From: Chloroflexota bacterium
Lineage (GTDB): Bacteria > Chloroflexota > Anaerolineae > Aggregatilineales > Phototrophicaceae
Assembly: GCA_026708115.1 (NCBI GenBank)
Contig: JAPOVL010000034.1
Coordinates: 20,176 to 84,175, forward strand
Direction of reading: 5' to 3'
DNA length: 64,000 nt
In this document: positions 18,028 through 26,692 of the stretch, in pieces
Numbering within the stretch: the first letter of the stretch is position 1
Layout: every line of letters begins with the position of its first letter
Notes under the pieces: model-generated
Told to the model about the DNA's origin: nothing
Databases searched by the model: none
What the model saw: only the letters and a program-made list of their open reading frames with translations
Translations under genes and position numbers: made by a program

Positions 18028-19229
18028 TGCAGCGTGTTCAAGAGAATCGACGGGAACAGCGCATACCATTCCGTCGAACGCACGACATCGGCCAGCGGCA
18101 CCTGGTCCAAGACCGTATGCGCGTGAATTTCGTTGCCGGGCGCAAAACCAATGCTGGGAATGCCCGCTTTGCCGGCCCAATAAATGCCATTGGTCGAGAA
18201 GTCCCATTTGCCGGTGTCGGTTTGGCCATAAAGCGTCTCGGCAGCGCGCAAACCGGCCGCGACGATCGGCTCGTCTTCTTCAAAGGCCCAGGCCGGATAA
18301 ATTTTGTCCAGCGGAAAAACGAAACCGGTATAACTGGGCTCGTCATAAAGCAGGATCTCGGCGTGAATGTCGTCGCGCTGGCCGATGATATTTTGCAAGC
18401 GCTCCAGCTCGGCTTGCGGCTCCTCGCCAAAAGTGATGCGCCGGTCGACATAAATGATCGCCTCGTCCGGCACTGCGTTGATACTGGGCGTTTTGACTTC
18501 CATGTCCGTGACTGTGATGCGTCCCTGCCCCAAAAAATCATGATCGCCCAATTGCGGCTCGATATGGCTGATGCGCTCGATGATCGGTAGCAACTTGTAA
18601 ATGGCGTTGTCCCCCAGATAATTGCTGGCGGCGTGCGCGCTGCGCCCCTTGGCCACGATCTTGAATTCGACTCGCCCTTTGTGGCCGCGGTAAATCTGCA
18701 TCTTGGTCGGCTCGCCGATCACCACAAAGTCCGGCTTGATGCCCTCGGTTTGTACGAAGGCATGTGGCGCCTGGCCATCATTCCATTCTTCCATGTTCCC
18801 GAAGTAGTAGGCGCTGAAACCGTCCAGCAAGCCCATCTCGCGGGCTATTGCCAAGCCGTAAATCATGCCCGGCGTGCTGCCCTTTTCATCACAGGCGCCG
18901 CGCGCATAAAGCACGCCGTCTTCAATCTTGCCCTCGAAGGGATCCCATTGCCATTCATCGGGATCGCCCACGCCAACCGTATCGATATGGCTGTCGTAAA
19001 GCAAGATCTTGTCGCCGTCGCCGACTTTGCCGACGATGTTGCCCATTTGGTCCCAGAAGATTTCGTCGTAGCCCAGCTTCGCCATTTCTTCGGCGATACG
19101 CTCACCACAGGCCCTGATTTGGTTCTCATAACTGGGAATGGCACAAATCTCGCGCAGAAAACTTATGATGCTGTCACGGTCCCCATCGACCCGCACCCGC
19201 AGGCGATCCAACATTGCTTGATTTACCAT
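17976..19229 (-). CDS. ygeY: YgeY-type M20 metallohydrolase
   Basis: An M20-family zinc hydrolase of the YgeY branch found in purine/selenium-linked clusters. Metal and catalytic stretches are visible: LLYDSHIDTVGVGD, YARGACDEKGS, GNMEEWNDG, VIGEPT and GNEIHAHTVLDQV. It has 417 residues, and the C-terminal tail EPQGGSESSCRAQAKS comes from repeat copy D, so the original protein was probably some 17 residues shorter. AGGAG at the end of copy E is the ribosome binding site. It would cleave an N-acyl or peptide-like bond in a ring-opened purine product. Confidence 0.93.
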   Translation of the reverse strand: MVNQAMLDRLRVRVDGDRDSIISFLREICAIPSYENQIRACGERIAEEMAKLGYDEIFWDQMGNIVGKVGDGDKILLYDSHIDTVGVGDPDEWQWDPFEGKIEDGVLYARGACDEKGSTPGMIYGLAIAREMGLLDGFSAYYFGNMEEWNDGQAPHAFVQTEGIKPDFVVIGEPTKMQIYRGHKGRVEFKIVAKGRSAHAASNYLGDNAIYKLLPIIERISHIEPQLGDHDFLGQGRITVTDMEVKTPSINAVPDEAIIYVDRRITFGEEPQAELERLQNIIGQRDDIHAEILLYDEPSYTGFVFPLDKIYPAWAFEEDEPIVAAGLRAAETLYGQTDTGKWDFSTNGIYWAGKAGIPSIGFAPGNEIHAHTVLDQVPLADVVRSTEWYALFPSILLNTLQEPQGGSESSCRAQAKS

Positions 19230-19234
19230 GTTCG

Positions 19235-19328
19235 CTCCTGTTTACGTAAACCGCGTCGCTCATGCGCCGAGAACGCTTGCGATTTTGCCTGAGCGCGCCA
19301 GACCATTTCCCTGCCGCCGAGCGGCTCT
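19235..19328 (-). repeat. Intergenic ~95-bp repeat, copy E
   Basis: Between adenine deaminase and ygeY. Minus reading AGAGCCGCTCGGCGGCAGGG ... GCTCAGGCAAAATCGC ... GTTTACGTAAACAGGAG, with AGGAG six bases before the ygeY ATG. The 19329-19389 remainder holds no gene. Confidence 0.88.
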
Positions 19329-19389
19329 TATTGTGCGCTTTGCTCAACAAATAGCCCGCATTTTAGCAATAATTCGCCAAAAAACACGG

Positions 19390-21102
19390 TCAATTCTGGG
19401 CAAATAGCTCGATTAATCTGAATTGTTCCACATCGACCAGACCCTGATCAGTCAGTTTCAGCTTCGGGATCACCTCCAGGCCCATAAAGCTCATGACCAT
19501 GAAGGGATCGGACAGACGACTTCCCATTCCCCGCGCCGCGGCGATCAGGCTGTCGTATTGCCCTCTAACCGTCTCGATGGGCGATTCGCTGAGCAGTCCC
19601 GCAACCGGCAGCGGCAGGCGCGCCAACACTTGCTCGCCATCAACCGCGGCCAGACCGCCGCCCATTTCGATAATGGCCCGGACCGCCGTCAGCATGCTCT
19701 CGTCATCGACGCCGATCACGGCCAGGTTGTGATGGTCATGGGCGACCGTGCCGGCGATCGCCCCCCTTTTTAGCCCAAAACCCTGTATGAAAGCTTTGCC
19801 GATCTTGCCGCTGGCCCGGTGGCGTTCCACCATGGCGAATTTCAAGATGTCGCGTTCGACATCGCTCACGGCCATGCCGGCGACGATTTTGGCCCCTTCC
19901 AGCCGCTTTTCCGTCACGACTTGATCCCTCACAGTGCCAATGACATGAACCCGCTCGCTTTCAGCTCTGATCGAAAAGTCGAGATCAGCAGAGGCGATGT
20001 TAACCGTCCCGCGCAGGTTGATCGGCCGCGGCGCCTGTCGGGCTAATGTCATGGCGCCGTTCTCGGCGACCAGCCTGCCGCCGCGGAATACCATTTCCGG
20101 GGCGAAGTCCTGCAGATCCGGGACGATTACCAGGTCAGCGTACTTGCCCGGCGCGACCGCGCCATATTTCTTCAAACCAAAATGCCTGGCGCTGTTGTAC
20201 GAGCCCATTCTGATCGCCGCCACCGGATCAACGCCCTGCCGGATCGCCAGCCGAATCATATGGTCGATCGATCCCTCGTCGAGCAGATCGGCGGGCATGC
20301 GATCGTCGCTGCAAAAGCAGATGGCGCCCTGGTTCTCCTTCGTAATCAGCGGCAGCAGCGGCAGCAAATTGCGCGTGGTTGTACCCTCGCGAATGAATAT
20401 CGTCAAGCCGAGGCGCAGCTTCTCCAGCGCTTCTTCGACCGTCGTGCATTCGTGTTCGCTTTCGACGCCGGCCGCAACATAGGCGTTTAGCATCCGACCG
20501 CTCATATCCGGCGCATGGCCGTCGAGCGCCAAATGGCGGAACAACTCGATCTTGTCCAGCATGCCTTCGTCGCCCAGCGCGACGCCGGGATAGTTCATCA
20601 ATTCCGCCAGGCCCAACACCCAGGGGTGGCCGAGCAACTGCCCCAAATCATCCGCCTCCAGCCGCGCGCCCGAGGTTTCCATGTCCGTCGCCGGCACACA
20701 ACTGGAGGCCATCACATACATGTTGAGGGTGCCGTATTTGGCTCGCTCCAGCATATAGCGCATGCCCTCGAGCCCGAGCACGTTGGCGATCTCGTGCGGA
20801 TCGGTGATGACCGTGGTGACGCCGTGCGGTAGCACCGCGCGCGCGAATTCCGGCGGCGTTACCAGGCTGCTTTCGATATGCACGTGGGCGTCGATCAAGC
20901 CGGGCGCTACGAACTTGCCGCCCAGGTCAAGCTCCTGCTTCCCGGCATATCCGGGTCCGAGCGCGACCACATGACGGTCGTGAAGGACGATATCGCTCCC
21001 GTAAATCTCTCCGCTGATGACGTTCACCAGGGAAGCATTGCGCAACACCAGGTCGGCAGGCACCTCGCCACGCGCGGCCGCCAGACGATCAACAATCGAC
21101 AT
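19390..21102 (-). CDS. ade: Adenine deaminase
   Basis: Converts adenine to hypoxanthine and ammonia. The 570-residue length and domains match bacterial Ade: GKFVAPGLIDAHVHIESS (metal site), VITDPHEIANVLG, CFCSDDRMPADL and the C-terminal FALN-type region with TVAHDHHNLAVIG. GGAGGTG lies five bases before the ATG. It lies between the 8-oxoguanine deaminase and ygeY and feeds hypoxanthine to the xanthine dehydrogenase of the same operon. Confidence 0.95.
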   Translation of the reverse strand: MSIVDRLAAARGEVPADLVLRNASLVNVISGEIYGSDIVLHDRHVVALGPGYAGKQELDLGGKFVAPGLIDAHVHIESSLVTPPEFARAVLPHGVTTVITDPHEIANVLGLEGMRYMLERAKYGTLNMYVMASSCVPATDMETSGARLEADDLGQLLGHPWVLGLAELMNYPGVALGDEGMLDKIELFRHLALDGHAPDMSGRMLNAYVAAGVESEHECTTVEEALEKLRLGLTIFIREGTTTRNLLPLLPLITKENQGAICFCSDDRMPADLLDEGSIDHMIRLAIRQGVDPVAAIRMGSYNSARHFGLKKYGAVAPGKYADLVIVPDLQDFAPEMVFRGGRLVAENGAMTLARQAPRPINLRGTVNIASADLDFSIRAESERVHVIGTVRDQVVTEKRLEGAKIVAGMAVSDVERDILKFAMVERHRASGKIGKAFIQGFGLKRGAIAGTVAHDHHNLAVIGVDDESMLTAVRAIIEMGGGLAAVDGEQVLARLPLPVAGLLSESPIETVRGQYDSLIAAARGMGSRLSDPFMVMSFMGLEVIPKLKLTDQGLVDVEQFRLIELFAQN

Positions 21103-21132
21103 GTTGACACCTCCCCTCCGTCATTTCGGCTT

Positions 21133-22488
21133 TCAGACCTCGCCCTTAATCAGCTGCAGGGACTGCTGATTATGACTTTCAATCAGTGCGGGCAAGTCGA
21201 CCGTATTCAGCATCCCGTCTTCTACCAAGACGCGACCGTTGATGACGGAGAGATCAACTTGCGAAGGCTGACAAAAGACCAGCGCCGCCAGGGGATCTGC
21301 CAAGGCGCCGGCCATGCTCAGCGTATCCAGGCGGAATGCCACAATATCGGCCGACATGCCGGCTTCAATACGCCCAATGTCCTGCCGGCCCAAGACGCTC
21401 GCCCCGCCCAAAGTGGCGGCTTCCAGCGCTTCCCGCGCCCCCAGCGCCGCGGGATCGCCCCCGGCCCGCTGCAGCAGCATCGCTTGCCTGGCTTCTCCCA
21501 GCAAATGACCGCTATCGTTCGAGGCCGAACCATCCACGCCCAAACCGACCTTGACGCGCGCGTCCAGCATTTGGCGCAGCGGCGCGATACCCGACGCCAG
21601 GCGCATATTCGACGACGGACAATGGCATACGCCGGTGCCCGTCCGCCCGAACAAGCCGATCTCGGCCGGGTTCAGCTTCACGCAATGCGCGTGCCAAACA
21701 TCATCGCCCACCCAGCCAACACTTTCGGCGTAAGCGCCCGGGCGCTGACCGAAGGCTTCCAGACTGAACGCGACATCTTTGTCATTCTCGGCCAGGTGCG
21801 TGTGCAAATTGACCCCGTAAGCCCGGGCCAGGTCGGCCGCCTCGCGCATCAAGTCGACCGTAACGCTGAAAGGCGAACAGGGCGCCACCACGATCTGCAG
21901 CATCGATTGCGGATGGGGATCATGCCAGGTTTCTATCAAGTGTCTGGTATCGACGATGATCTCCTCTTCGCTCTCGACGACAGCATCGGGCGGCAACCCG
22001 CCCTTGCTCTCGCCCAAACTCATGGACCCGCGCGCCGCGTGGAAGCGCATGCCGATTTCCTGCGCGGCGCGTATCTCATCCTCCAGCCGGACATCGTTGG
22101 GATAGATATACAGATGGTCGCTACTGGTGGTACAGCCTGACAGCATCAATTCCGCCATCGCCAGCTTTGCCGATGTATATATGTGCTCGCCCCGCATGTT
22201 TTTCCAGATGGGATACAAGGCTGTGACCCAGTCAAAGAGTTCTTTCTCCTGCGCCATCGCTCGCGTCAAACTCTGGAACATATGATGGTGGGTATTGACC
22301 AAGCCTGGCAGGGCAACATGACGAGAGAGGTCAATAACCCGATCGGCGCTTTCCGCCGGCATCTCCTCAAGCTTTCCCACAGCCTCTATCACATTGTCGC
22401 GGACGTAGATCGCGGCGTCTGTAAGTTCCCGCCGCAGGGCGTCCATCGTCGCCAGGCATCTGATATTTTTTAGCAACAAAGTGCTCAT
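21133..22488 (-). CDS. 8-oxoguanine deaminase-like amidohydrolase
   Basis: The protein (451 residues) is in the ATZ/TRZ amidohydrolase group. It shows ALPGLVNTHHHMFQSLTRA, SDHLYIYPND, NLHTHLAEND, WHAHCVKL, VCHCPSSNMRLASG and VGLGVDGSASNDSG, the set found in 8-oxoguanine deaminases (product urate). Related members include guanine and hydroxyatrazine hydrolases. GGAGGG precedes the ATG. It lies between folD and ade, which favours a purine substrate. Confidence 0.87.
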   Translation of the reverse strand: MSTLLLKNIRCLATMDALRRELTDAAIYVRDNVIEAVGKLEEMPAESADRVIDLSRHVALPGLVNTHHHMFQSLTRAMAQEKELFDWVTALYPIWKNMRGEHIYTSAKLAMAELMLSGCTTSSDHLYIYPNDVRLEDEIRAAQEIGMRFHAARGSMSLGESKGGLPPDAVVESEEEIIVDTRHLIETWHDPHPQSMLQIVVAPCSPFSVTVDLMREAADLARAYGVNLHTHLAENDKDVAFSLEAFGQRPGAYAESVGWVGDDVWHAHCVKLNPAEIGLFGRTGTGVCHCPSSNMRLASGIAPLRQMLDARVKVGLGVDGSASNDSGHLLGEARQAMLLQRAGGDPAALGAREALEAATLGGASVLGRQDIGRIEAGMSADIVAFRLDTLSMAGALADPLAALVFCQPSQVDLSVINGRVLVEDGMLNTVDLPALIESHNQQSLQLIKGEV

Positions 22489-22518
22489 TCGCCCTCCAGG
22501 TTCAAAAGCGGCCAGCGC

Positions 22519-23400
22519 TCAAGCCACGACGCTCCGCCAAGCCGCCTTTAACGTATTCTGCAGTAGCATGGTGATAGTCATAGGGCCGACGCCGCCAGGT
22601 ACCTTGGTGATAAAGCCGGCCCGTTCTCGCGCAGTGGCGAATTCGACATCGCCCACATAGCGATATCCCTTCTCGCTGGCGGGGTCGTCAACCGAGTTGG
22701 AACCCACATCAATCACGATCGCGCCCGGCTTCAACCAGGCGCCCTTGACGTATTCCGGCCGACCGACGGCCGCGACAACGATATCGGCGTTTCCCACCTG
22801 TCCGGCCAGATCCCGCGTTCGGCTATGGCAGATGGTCACGGTGGCATTGGCGTTGGCGAGCATGAGCGCCACCGGCAAGCCGACAATGTTGCTGCGCCCC
22901 ACGACTACCGCTCGCGCGCCCTCGATGGTTTGGCCCGTTTCTTCGATCAAGATCATGGCTCCGGTCGGCGTCGCCGGCGTGAAGGTCGGCTCGCGCCCGC
23001 GCATGCCCAGCTTGCCCAGATTCATCGGATGGATGCCATCCACGTCTTTTCCCAGGCTGATTTCATTCAGCACGGCCTCTTCATCAATCTGATCCGGCAA
23101 GGGCAACTGCACCAAAATACCGTGGATGGCGGGGTCTTCATTGAAGCCACGGACCGCATCCTCGACTTCCCTCTGACTTGCCGAACTGGGCAGTAACCGC
23201 GCCTCGGAGACAATGCCGACCCGCTCACAAGCTCGCCGCTTCATGCGCACATACATTGCCGATGCCGCATCGTCTCCAGCAAGCACGACGCCAAGGCCGG
23301 GCGAGGCGCCGGCCGCCTCAAGGAAGTCGCCAGCGGATGCTTTGATTTCGCCCTGAATGCGTCCGGCAATCGCGCGGCCGTCGATGATTTGCGCTGACAT
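22519..23400 (-). CDS. folD: Methylene-tetrahydrofolate dehydrogenase/methenyl-THF cyclohydrolase
   Basis: FolD interconverts methylene-, methenyl- and formyl-tetrahydrofolate. The 293-residue protein has YVRMKRRACERVGI (catalytic lysine), GILVQLPLPDQID, DVDGIHPMN and the NADP site VVVGRSNIVGLP. It is the first gene of the minus-strand purine run. ATG at 23400 is chosen because AAGGTGG lies just upstream; a GTG nine bases earlier is possible. Position suggests it handles the one-carbon units released from the purine ring. That is inference, since FolD is also housekeeping. Confidence 0.95.
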   Translation of the reverse strand: MSAQIIDGRAIAGRIQGEIKASAGDFLEAAGASPGLGVVLAGDDAASAMYVRMKRRACERVGIVSEARLLPSSASQREVEDAVRGFNEDPAIHGILVQLPLPDQIDEEAVLNEISLGKDVDGIHPMNLGKLGMRGREPTFTPATPTGAMILIEETGQTIEGARAVVVGRSNIVGLPVALMLANANATVTICHSRTRDLAGQVGNADIVVAAVGRPEYVKGAWLKPGAIVIDVGSNSVDDPASEKGYRYVGDVEFATARERAGFITKVPGGVGPMTITMLLQNTLKAAWRSVVA

Positions 23401-23565
23401 AGATCCCACCTTTCATCGTCCAACTGTCTATCAAGCCGAGTTTGCGCCTCCGCTTGCTCCGGCTTCTCGCTCCGGACGTCGAAACCGCTCCCGGCAAACA
23501 TGGAGTTTGTCCCGCCGCCCTGCTAAACTTAGACAAAGCGTCAACTGAACTAAGGATAGCATAGA

Positions 23566-24192
23566 GTGAATTCATCCGAGAATCTGCGGGGTCTGATCTT
23601 GGTCATGATCGGACCCGGCGGGGCCGGCAAAAGCGCAATCATGAAAGCAATTATCGAACATTACGCGAATATTCAGCAGTTGGCAACGGCGACCACGCGC
23701 GATATCCGAACCGGCGAGCAGCAAGGCCGCGAACATCTCTTCGTCAGCCCCCAACAATTTCAGGCCATGATCGCCAAGGACGAATTGTTGGAACACCAAG
23801 AGGTCACCCCGGGCAAATTCTATGGCATCCCTAGGCAAACTGTTGCCGACTGCTTGAAAAGCGCGCAAGTGCGCATCGCCGATATTGAAGTCCTGGGCGC
23901 GCGGAAGCTGGCGCGGGCTTACCCGGAAAATGTTGTTCAGGTCTTTGTCACGGTTCCGGGGGGGACCATTGCTGAACAAAGTCAAGTTCTGGAAGAGCGC
24001 ATGCGGCGGCGCGATGATGGCGCAACCGATATCTATCATCGCTTGCAGCGCGCCAAGGAGCTGGAGCTGCCCTATCAGAGCCGCTGCGACTATGTCGTGG
24101 TCAATGACACCCTTGCGGGTGCGGTCGCCTCGACTCGGGCTATCGTTGAAAAAGAACTGGCGCGACGGGGACTGGCAGGAGCGTCGCAATGA
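23566..24192 (+). CDS. Guanylate kinase-like protein
   Basis: A P-loop protein of 208 residues: VMIGPGGAGKSAIMKAI (Walker A), TATTRDIRTGEQQGREHLFVS and EHQEVTPGKFYGIP match the GMP-binding part of guanylate kinase. The nucleotide loop GPGGAGKS differs slightly from the usual GPSGAGKS. It starts at GTG and is divergent from folD. Its stop overlaps the ygfZ start as ATGA. It may be the cell's Gmk (GMP to GDP) or a paralogue; I cannot tell without the rest of the genome. Confidence 0.8.
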   Translation: MNSSENLRGLILVMIGPGGAGKSAIMKAIIEHYANIQQLATATTRDIRTGEQQGREHLFVSPQQFQAMIAKDELLEHQEVTPGKFYGIPRQTVADCLKSAQVRIADIEVLGARKLARAYPENVVQVFVTVPGGTIAEQSQVLEERMRRRDDGATDIYHRLQRAKELELPYQSRCDYVVVNDTLAGAVASTRAIVEKELARRGLAGASQ

Positions 24193-25253
24193 ATGAACTC
24201 TCGGCATTTCATCAAAATATGGGTGCGCTGCTGGCCGCGGATGGCATCCCTCTGCATTACGGCGATCTGCGTTCAGAATATCACGCCGCCCTTGATGGCG
24301 CGATACTGCTGGATCGCTCTCACGAGGGTCGCATCCTTTTGGAAGGAGAAAGCCGCTTCGATCTAATCAATCGGATGTCGACAAATGAACTATTGGGCAT
24401 GTCCGTTTTCGAGGGCCGCCCCACGGTATTTACCAACGCAAACGCGCGTATTCTCTTTCGAGCGATCTGCTACAACTTGCCCGGGGGCTTGATGATGATC
24501 AGCGAGCCCGGACAGGGGCAGGGGCTCTCCGACCTCTTGCGGCGCAACATTTTTTTCGGCGACAAAGTCGAGGTTCGAGATCAATCGCTGACGACAGCTC
24601 AATTCGCCATCCATGGCCCAAACGCTGACCGGATTATGCGGCAAGTCGGCCTCGAGCTGCCCCCGCCAGCGGACTACTGCGCGTATGAAATCGCCCTCGA
24701 TCGCACAGTTGCGACGATGGCGCGGCGCAGGTCCATCATCGGCGGCCACTGGATCATCATTTGTCCCGCCGCCAGCGCGCGAACTGTATATCGACAGCTT
24801 CTGGATATCGGCCAATCATTTGCGCTGCGGCCCGCTGGCTCGCTCACCTATAATACCCTGCGCATACGGGCTGGCAGGCCAGCCGGGTTGGAATTATCAT
24901 CCGAATACATTCCCCTCGAAGTTGGCTTATGGGACGAGGTCAACTTCGAAAAAGGTTGCTACACGGGCCAGGAAATCATCGCGCGCATGGAGAGCAGACA
25001 GCGCCTTGCCAAGGTGATGGTTAGCTTGGAATTGGCGCATCTGGTGAAGGCGCCGGCAATCGTCTATTCTGATGGAAAAGAATGCGGCAAGCTCACCAGC
25101 AGCGCCGCGAGTCCCGATGGCGAGGTTTTTGCGCTGGCCGTGATTAAGACAGCCAGCGCCCGCCCCGGGACAGCTCTCGAAGTGGGCGATGCCCGCTGCT
25201 CGGCGCGCGTAAAAGACTACGCTGGCATACAACCAGCCTTCATCACCGACTGA
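24189..25253 (+). CDS. ygfZ: Folate-binding YgfZ/GcvT-like protein
   Basis: A 354-residue member of the GcvT/YgfZ fold, with the YgfZ signature EKGCYTGQEIIARM near residue 255 containing the conserved cysteine. The front half has GAILLDRSHEGRILLEG and NRMSTNEL. YgfZ proteins bind tetrahydrofolate and assist the maintenance of iron-sulfur enzymes. The four-base overlap with the kinase-like gene indicates coupling. Confidence 0.87.
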   Translation: MNELSAFHQNMGALLAADGIPLHYGDLRSEYHAALDGAILLDRSHEGRILLEGESRFDLINRMSTNELLGMSVFEGRPTVFTNANARILFRAICYNLPGGLMMISEPGQGQGLSDLLRRNIFFGDKVEVRDQSLTTAQFAIHGPNADRIMRQVGLELPPPADYCAYEIALDRTVATMARRRSIIGGHWIIICPAASARTVYRQLLDIGQSFALRPAGSLTYNTLRIRAGRPAGLELSSEYIPLEVGLWDEVNFEKGCYTGQEIIARMESRQRLAKVMVSLELAHLVKAPAIVYSDGKECGKLTSSAASPDGEVFALAVIKTASARPGTALEVGDARCSARVKDYAGIQPAFITD

Positions 25254-25320
25254 ACGACCAGGAACGGGCTGTTGAACTAAGACTGTGGGAATCATAGAAG
25301 CTGACGCAATTGGAAAACTT

Positions 25321-25785
25321 TCAGTTGAGTTGGGGAGGATCCCCGTCAAAAAACAGCGCCCACCAAAGTTGCCAGTTTTCCGGCTCCGGCTCCGTCGTCA
25401 CGAATTCGACCAACTGCACAACTGCTGAAGGGGTCGCGTCCTTGGTCCCAATGCCTTGGGGAATGACCAATATTTCGCCTTCGCGGATCATCTTGCCGTC
25501 GTCCCGCGCCCAGTATTCCACATAGGCGTCGCTCTTGACATATTTCAACTCCTCGACCAAAGACTCCTGTTCGATTTGCAGATCCGCAATTTCGGCCAAG
25601 ACCTCAGCGTGGATTCCTTGCAATTCACGATCCAATTGAATGCGGCTGCTGAAATTAAGCGTCAAGAGCAATCCCAGCGTCAAGATAACCGCAATCAGCA
25701 TTTGCGCGCCGGAAAAACGCCGGCCCAAGAACCGCCTCTCGTCGCTTTCCTTCGCTGAAAGTATGTTGGGCGTCGTTTCAGCCAT
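25321..25785 (-). CDS. FtsB/DivIC-like septum formation protein
   Basis: About 154 residues from MAETTPNILSAKES. One membrane helix (MLIAVILTLGLLLTLNF) is followed by a coiled coil (residues ~55-95), then EYWARDDGKMIREGEILVIP. The order TM, coiled coil and AR-x-GE-x-VIP motif is that of FtsB/DivIC. The frame stays open upstream almost to MITE copy 1, so the start is uncertain; MAETTPN gives the family's usual short N terminus. The C-terminal extension is rich in Trp and acidic residues. Confidence 0.7.
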   Translation of the reverse strand: MAETTPNILSAKESDERRFLGRRFSGAQMLIAVILTLGLLLTLNFSSRIQLDRELQGIHAEVLAEIADLQIEQESLVEELKYVKSDAYVEYWARDDGKMIREGEILVIPQGIGTKDATPSAVVQLVEFVTTEPEPENWQLWWALFFDGDPPQLN

Positions 25786-25952
25786 CGCGTTTGCTGTCAC
25801 CATTGCCAGATCAACCACCATGATAATACAGAACAGAATAATTGCTCTGGATCTTCCGGCAATTCGGCGAATAATCCTTATACAAATTCCTTCGCTGGCG
25901 CAAGGAAGTAATACCAAAAAAGTAATGCAAGTTTTGCTAAGGCAACGATCTG

Positions 25953-26213
25953 TAAGGCTTGTCCGGTACTGGAAATCATACATATAGATAACAAAAACAA
26001 TACCGAAACAATACAAAAAGGGAGTCGATCCTTGCGAAAATCAACAAATTATTACGAAATCCGCCAAGCTTAGCTCCCCCTCTCGTAGTGCAGTGTCTAC
26101 GCGCACCCCTTGTGGGATACTTCCCCCGTGAGGCGGGGGACAGAGGGGGCGCAGGGCCGGGGGGTGAGGGGTGAAAAAAGCGCGCCAGCATGGCCCAGTA
26201 CCGGACAAGCCTT
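25953..26213. mobile_element. MITE-like element, copy 1 (AAGGCTTGTCC ends)
   Basis: The left end TAAGGCTTGTCCGGTACTGG and right end CCAGTACCGGACAAGCCTT form an inverted repeat of about 18 bases. No ORF of its own is present. The interior carries the stretch GCTCCCCCTCTCGTAGTG and a GC-rich palindrome (TTCCCCCGTGAGGCGGGGGA). Copies 2 (47014-47384) and 3 (62381-62572) share the ends. It occupies the gap upstream of the FtsB-like gene. Confidence 0.75.
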
Positions 26214-26319
26214 GTAGGGGCGACATACCATGTCGCCCGAAACCACAAGTCGCAGCGGCCGCGGGCGACCAGATTGGTCGCGTAGGTCGCGTAGACACTG
26301 ACCGCCGGTCGCCCCTATA
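26214..26319. repeat. GTAGGGGCGAC palindromic element
   Basis: Directly abuts the right end of MITE copy 1. It begins GTAGGGGCGACATACCATGT with a short hairpin to CGCCC and ends GGTCGCCCCTATA, so the ends are inverted repeats of about 11 bases. Several related arms occur in the window (30584, 44175, 47207, 60485). Confidence 0.6.
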
Positions 26320-26380
26320 AGGCTCGCTTTCGTTGCATGGCTTGCTTGGACTTACTTAGAATGCTTGCTATCTTGTGCAA

Positions 26381-26425
26381 GCGCGACATTCCAGGGAGCT
26401 TTCCGCCGGTTAGGCGCCGAGCGAC
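26381..26425 (-). repeat. Partial copy of the intergenic ~95-bp repeat (copy G)
   Basis: GCGCGACATTCCAGGGAGCT followed by CCGCCGGTTAGGCGCCGAGCG corresponds to the GCGCGGCATTCCTGGGACCT...CCGGTTACGCGCCGAGCGG half of copies B and F. Only this half is present, next to the tRNA-Leu terminator-like hairpin. Confidence 0.55.
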
Positions 26426-26437
26426 TGTTCCCATTCA

Positions 26438-26473
26438 AGCAAAGAACTCGACCGGATGGTCGAGTTCTTTGCT
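26438..26473 (-). terminator. Perfect 16-bp hairpin just after tRNA-Leu
   Basis: AGCAAAGAACTCGACC (26438-26453) pairs perfectly with GGTCGAGTTCTTTGCT (26458-26473) around a four-base loop. It starts one base beyond the tRNA 3' end. No long T tract follows on the minus strand, so it may act as a weak terminator or processing signal. Confidence 0.6.
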
Positions 26474-26474
26474 A

Positions 26475-26558
<84 letters not shown>

Positions 26559-26644
26559 TGGAGAGCGCCACAAAGTATACCTGCTCAGCGGTAAATGTCA
26601 ATACGGCAATCGGTCGACAATGGCTTTCTGCGGCTCCCCGCCTT

Positions 26645-26653
26645 TGCTATAAT
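26645..26653 (+). promoter_or_regulatory. Extended -10 promoter element for the SH3/beta-lactamase-fold gene
   Basis: TGCTATAAT at 26645-26653 is an extended -10 box (TGn plus a perfect TATAAT), about 40 bases upstream of the ATG at 26693. The -35 region (TTTCTG at 26625-26630) is weak, as is common with extended -10 promoters. Confidence 0.5.
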
Positions 26654-26692
26654 TCGCGGCGATTCTCGTCCGCCATCACCCTGGGACTCCTC

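Noticed and set aside
20878..22140. 420-codon plus-strand open frame
   Set aside because: Antisense to the 8-oxoguanine-deaminase-like gene and adenine deaminase, both with intact metal motifs; long antisense frames are expected at this GC content.
25786..26016. N-terminal extension of the FtsB-like protein
   Set aside because: The upstream codons run into MITE copy 1 and would add a second hydrophobic stretch not seen in the family; the shorter start is preferred, though not certain.
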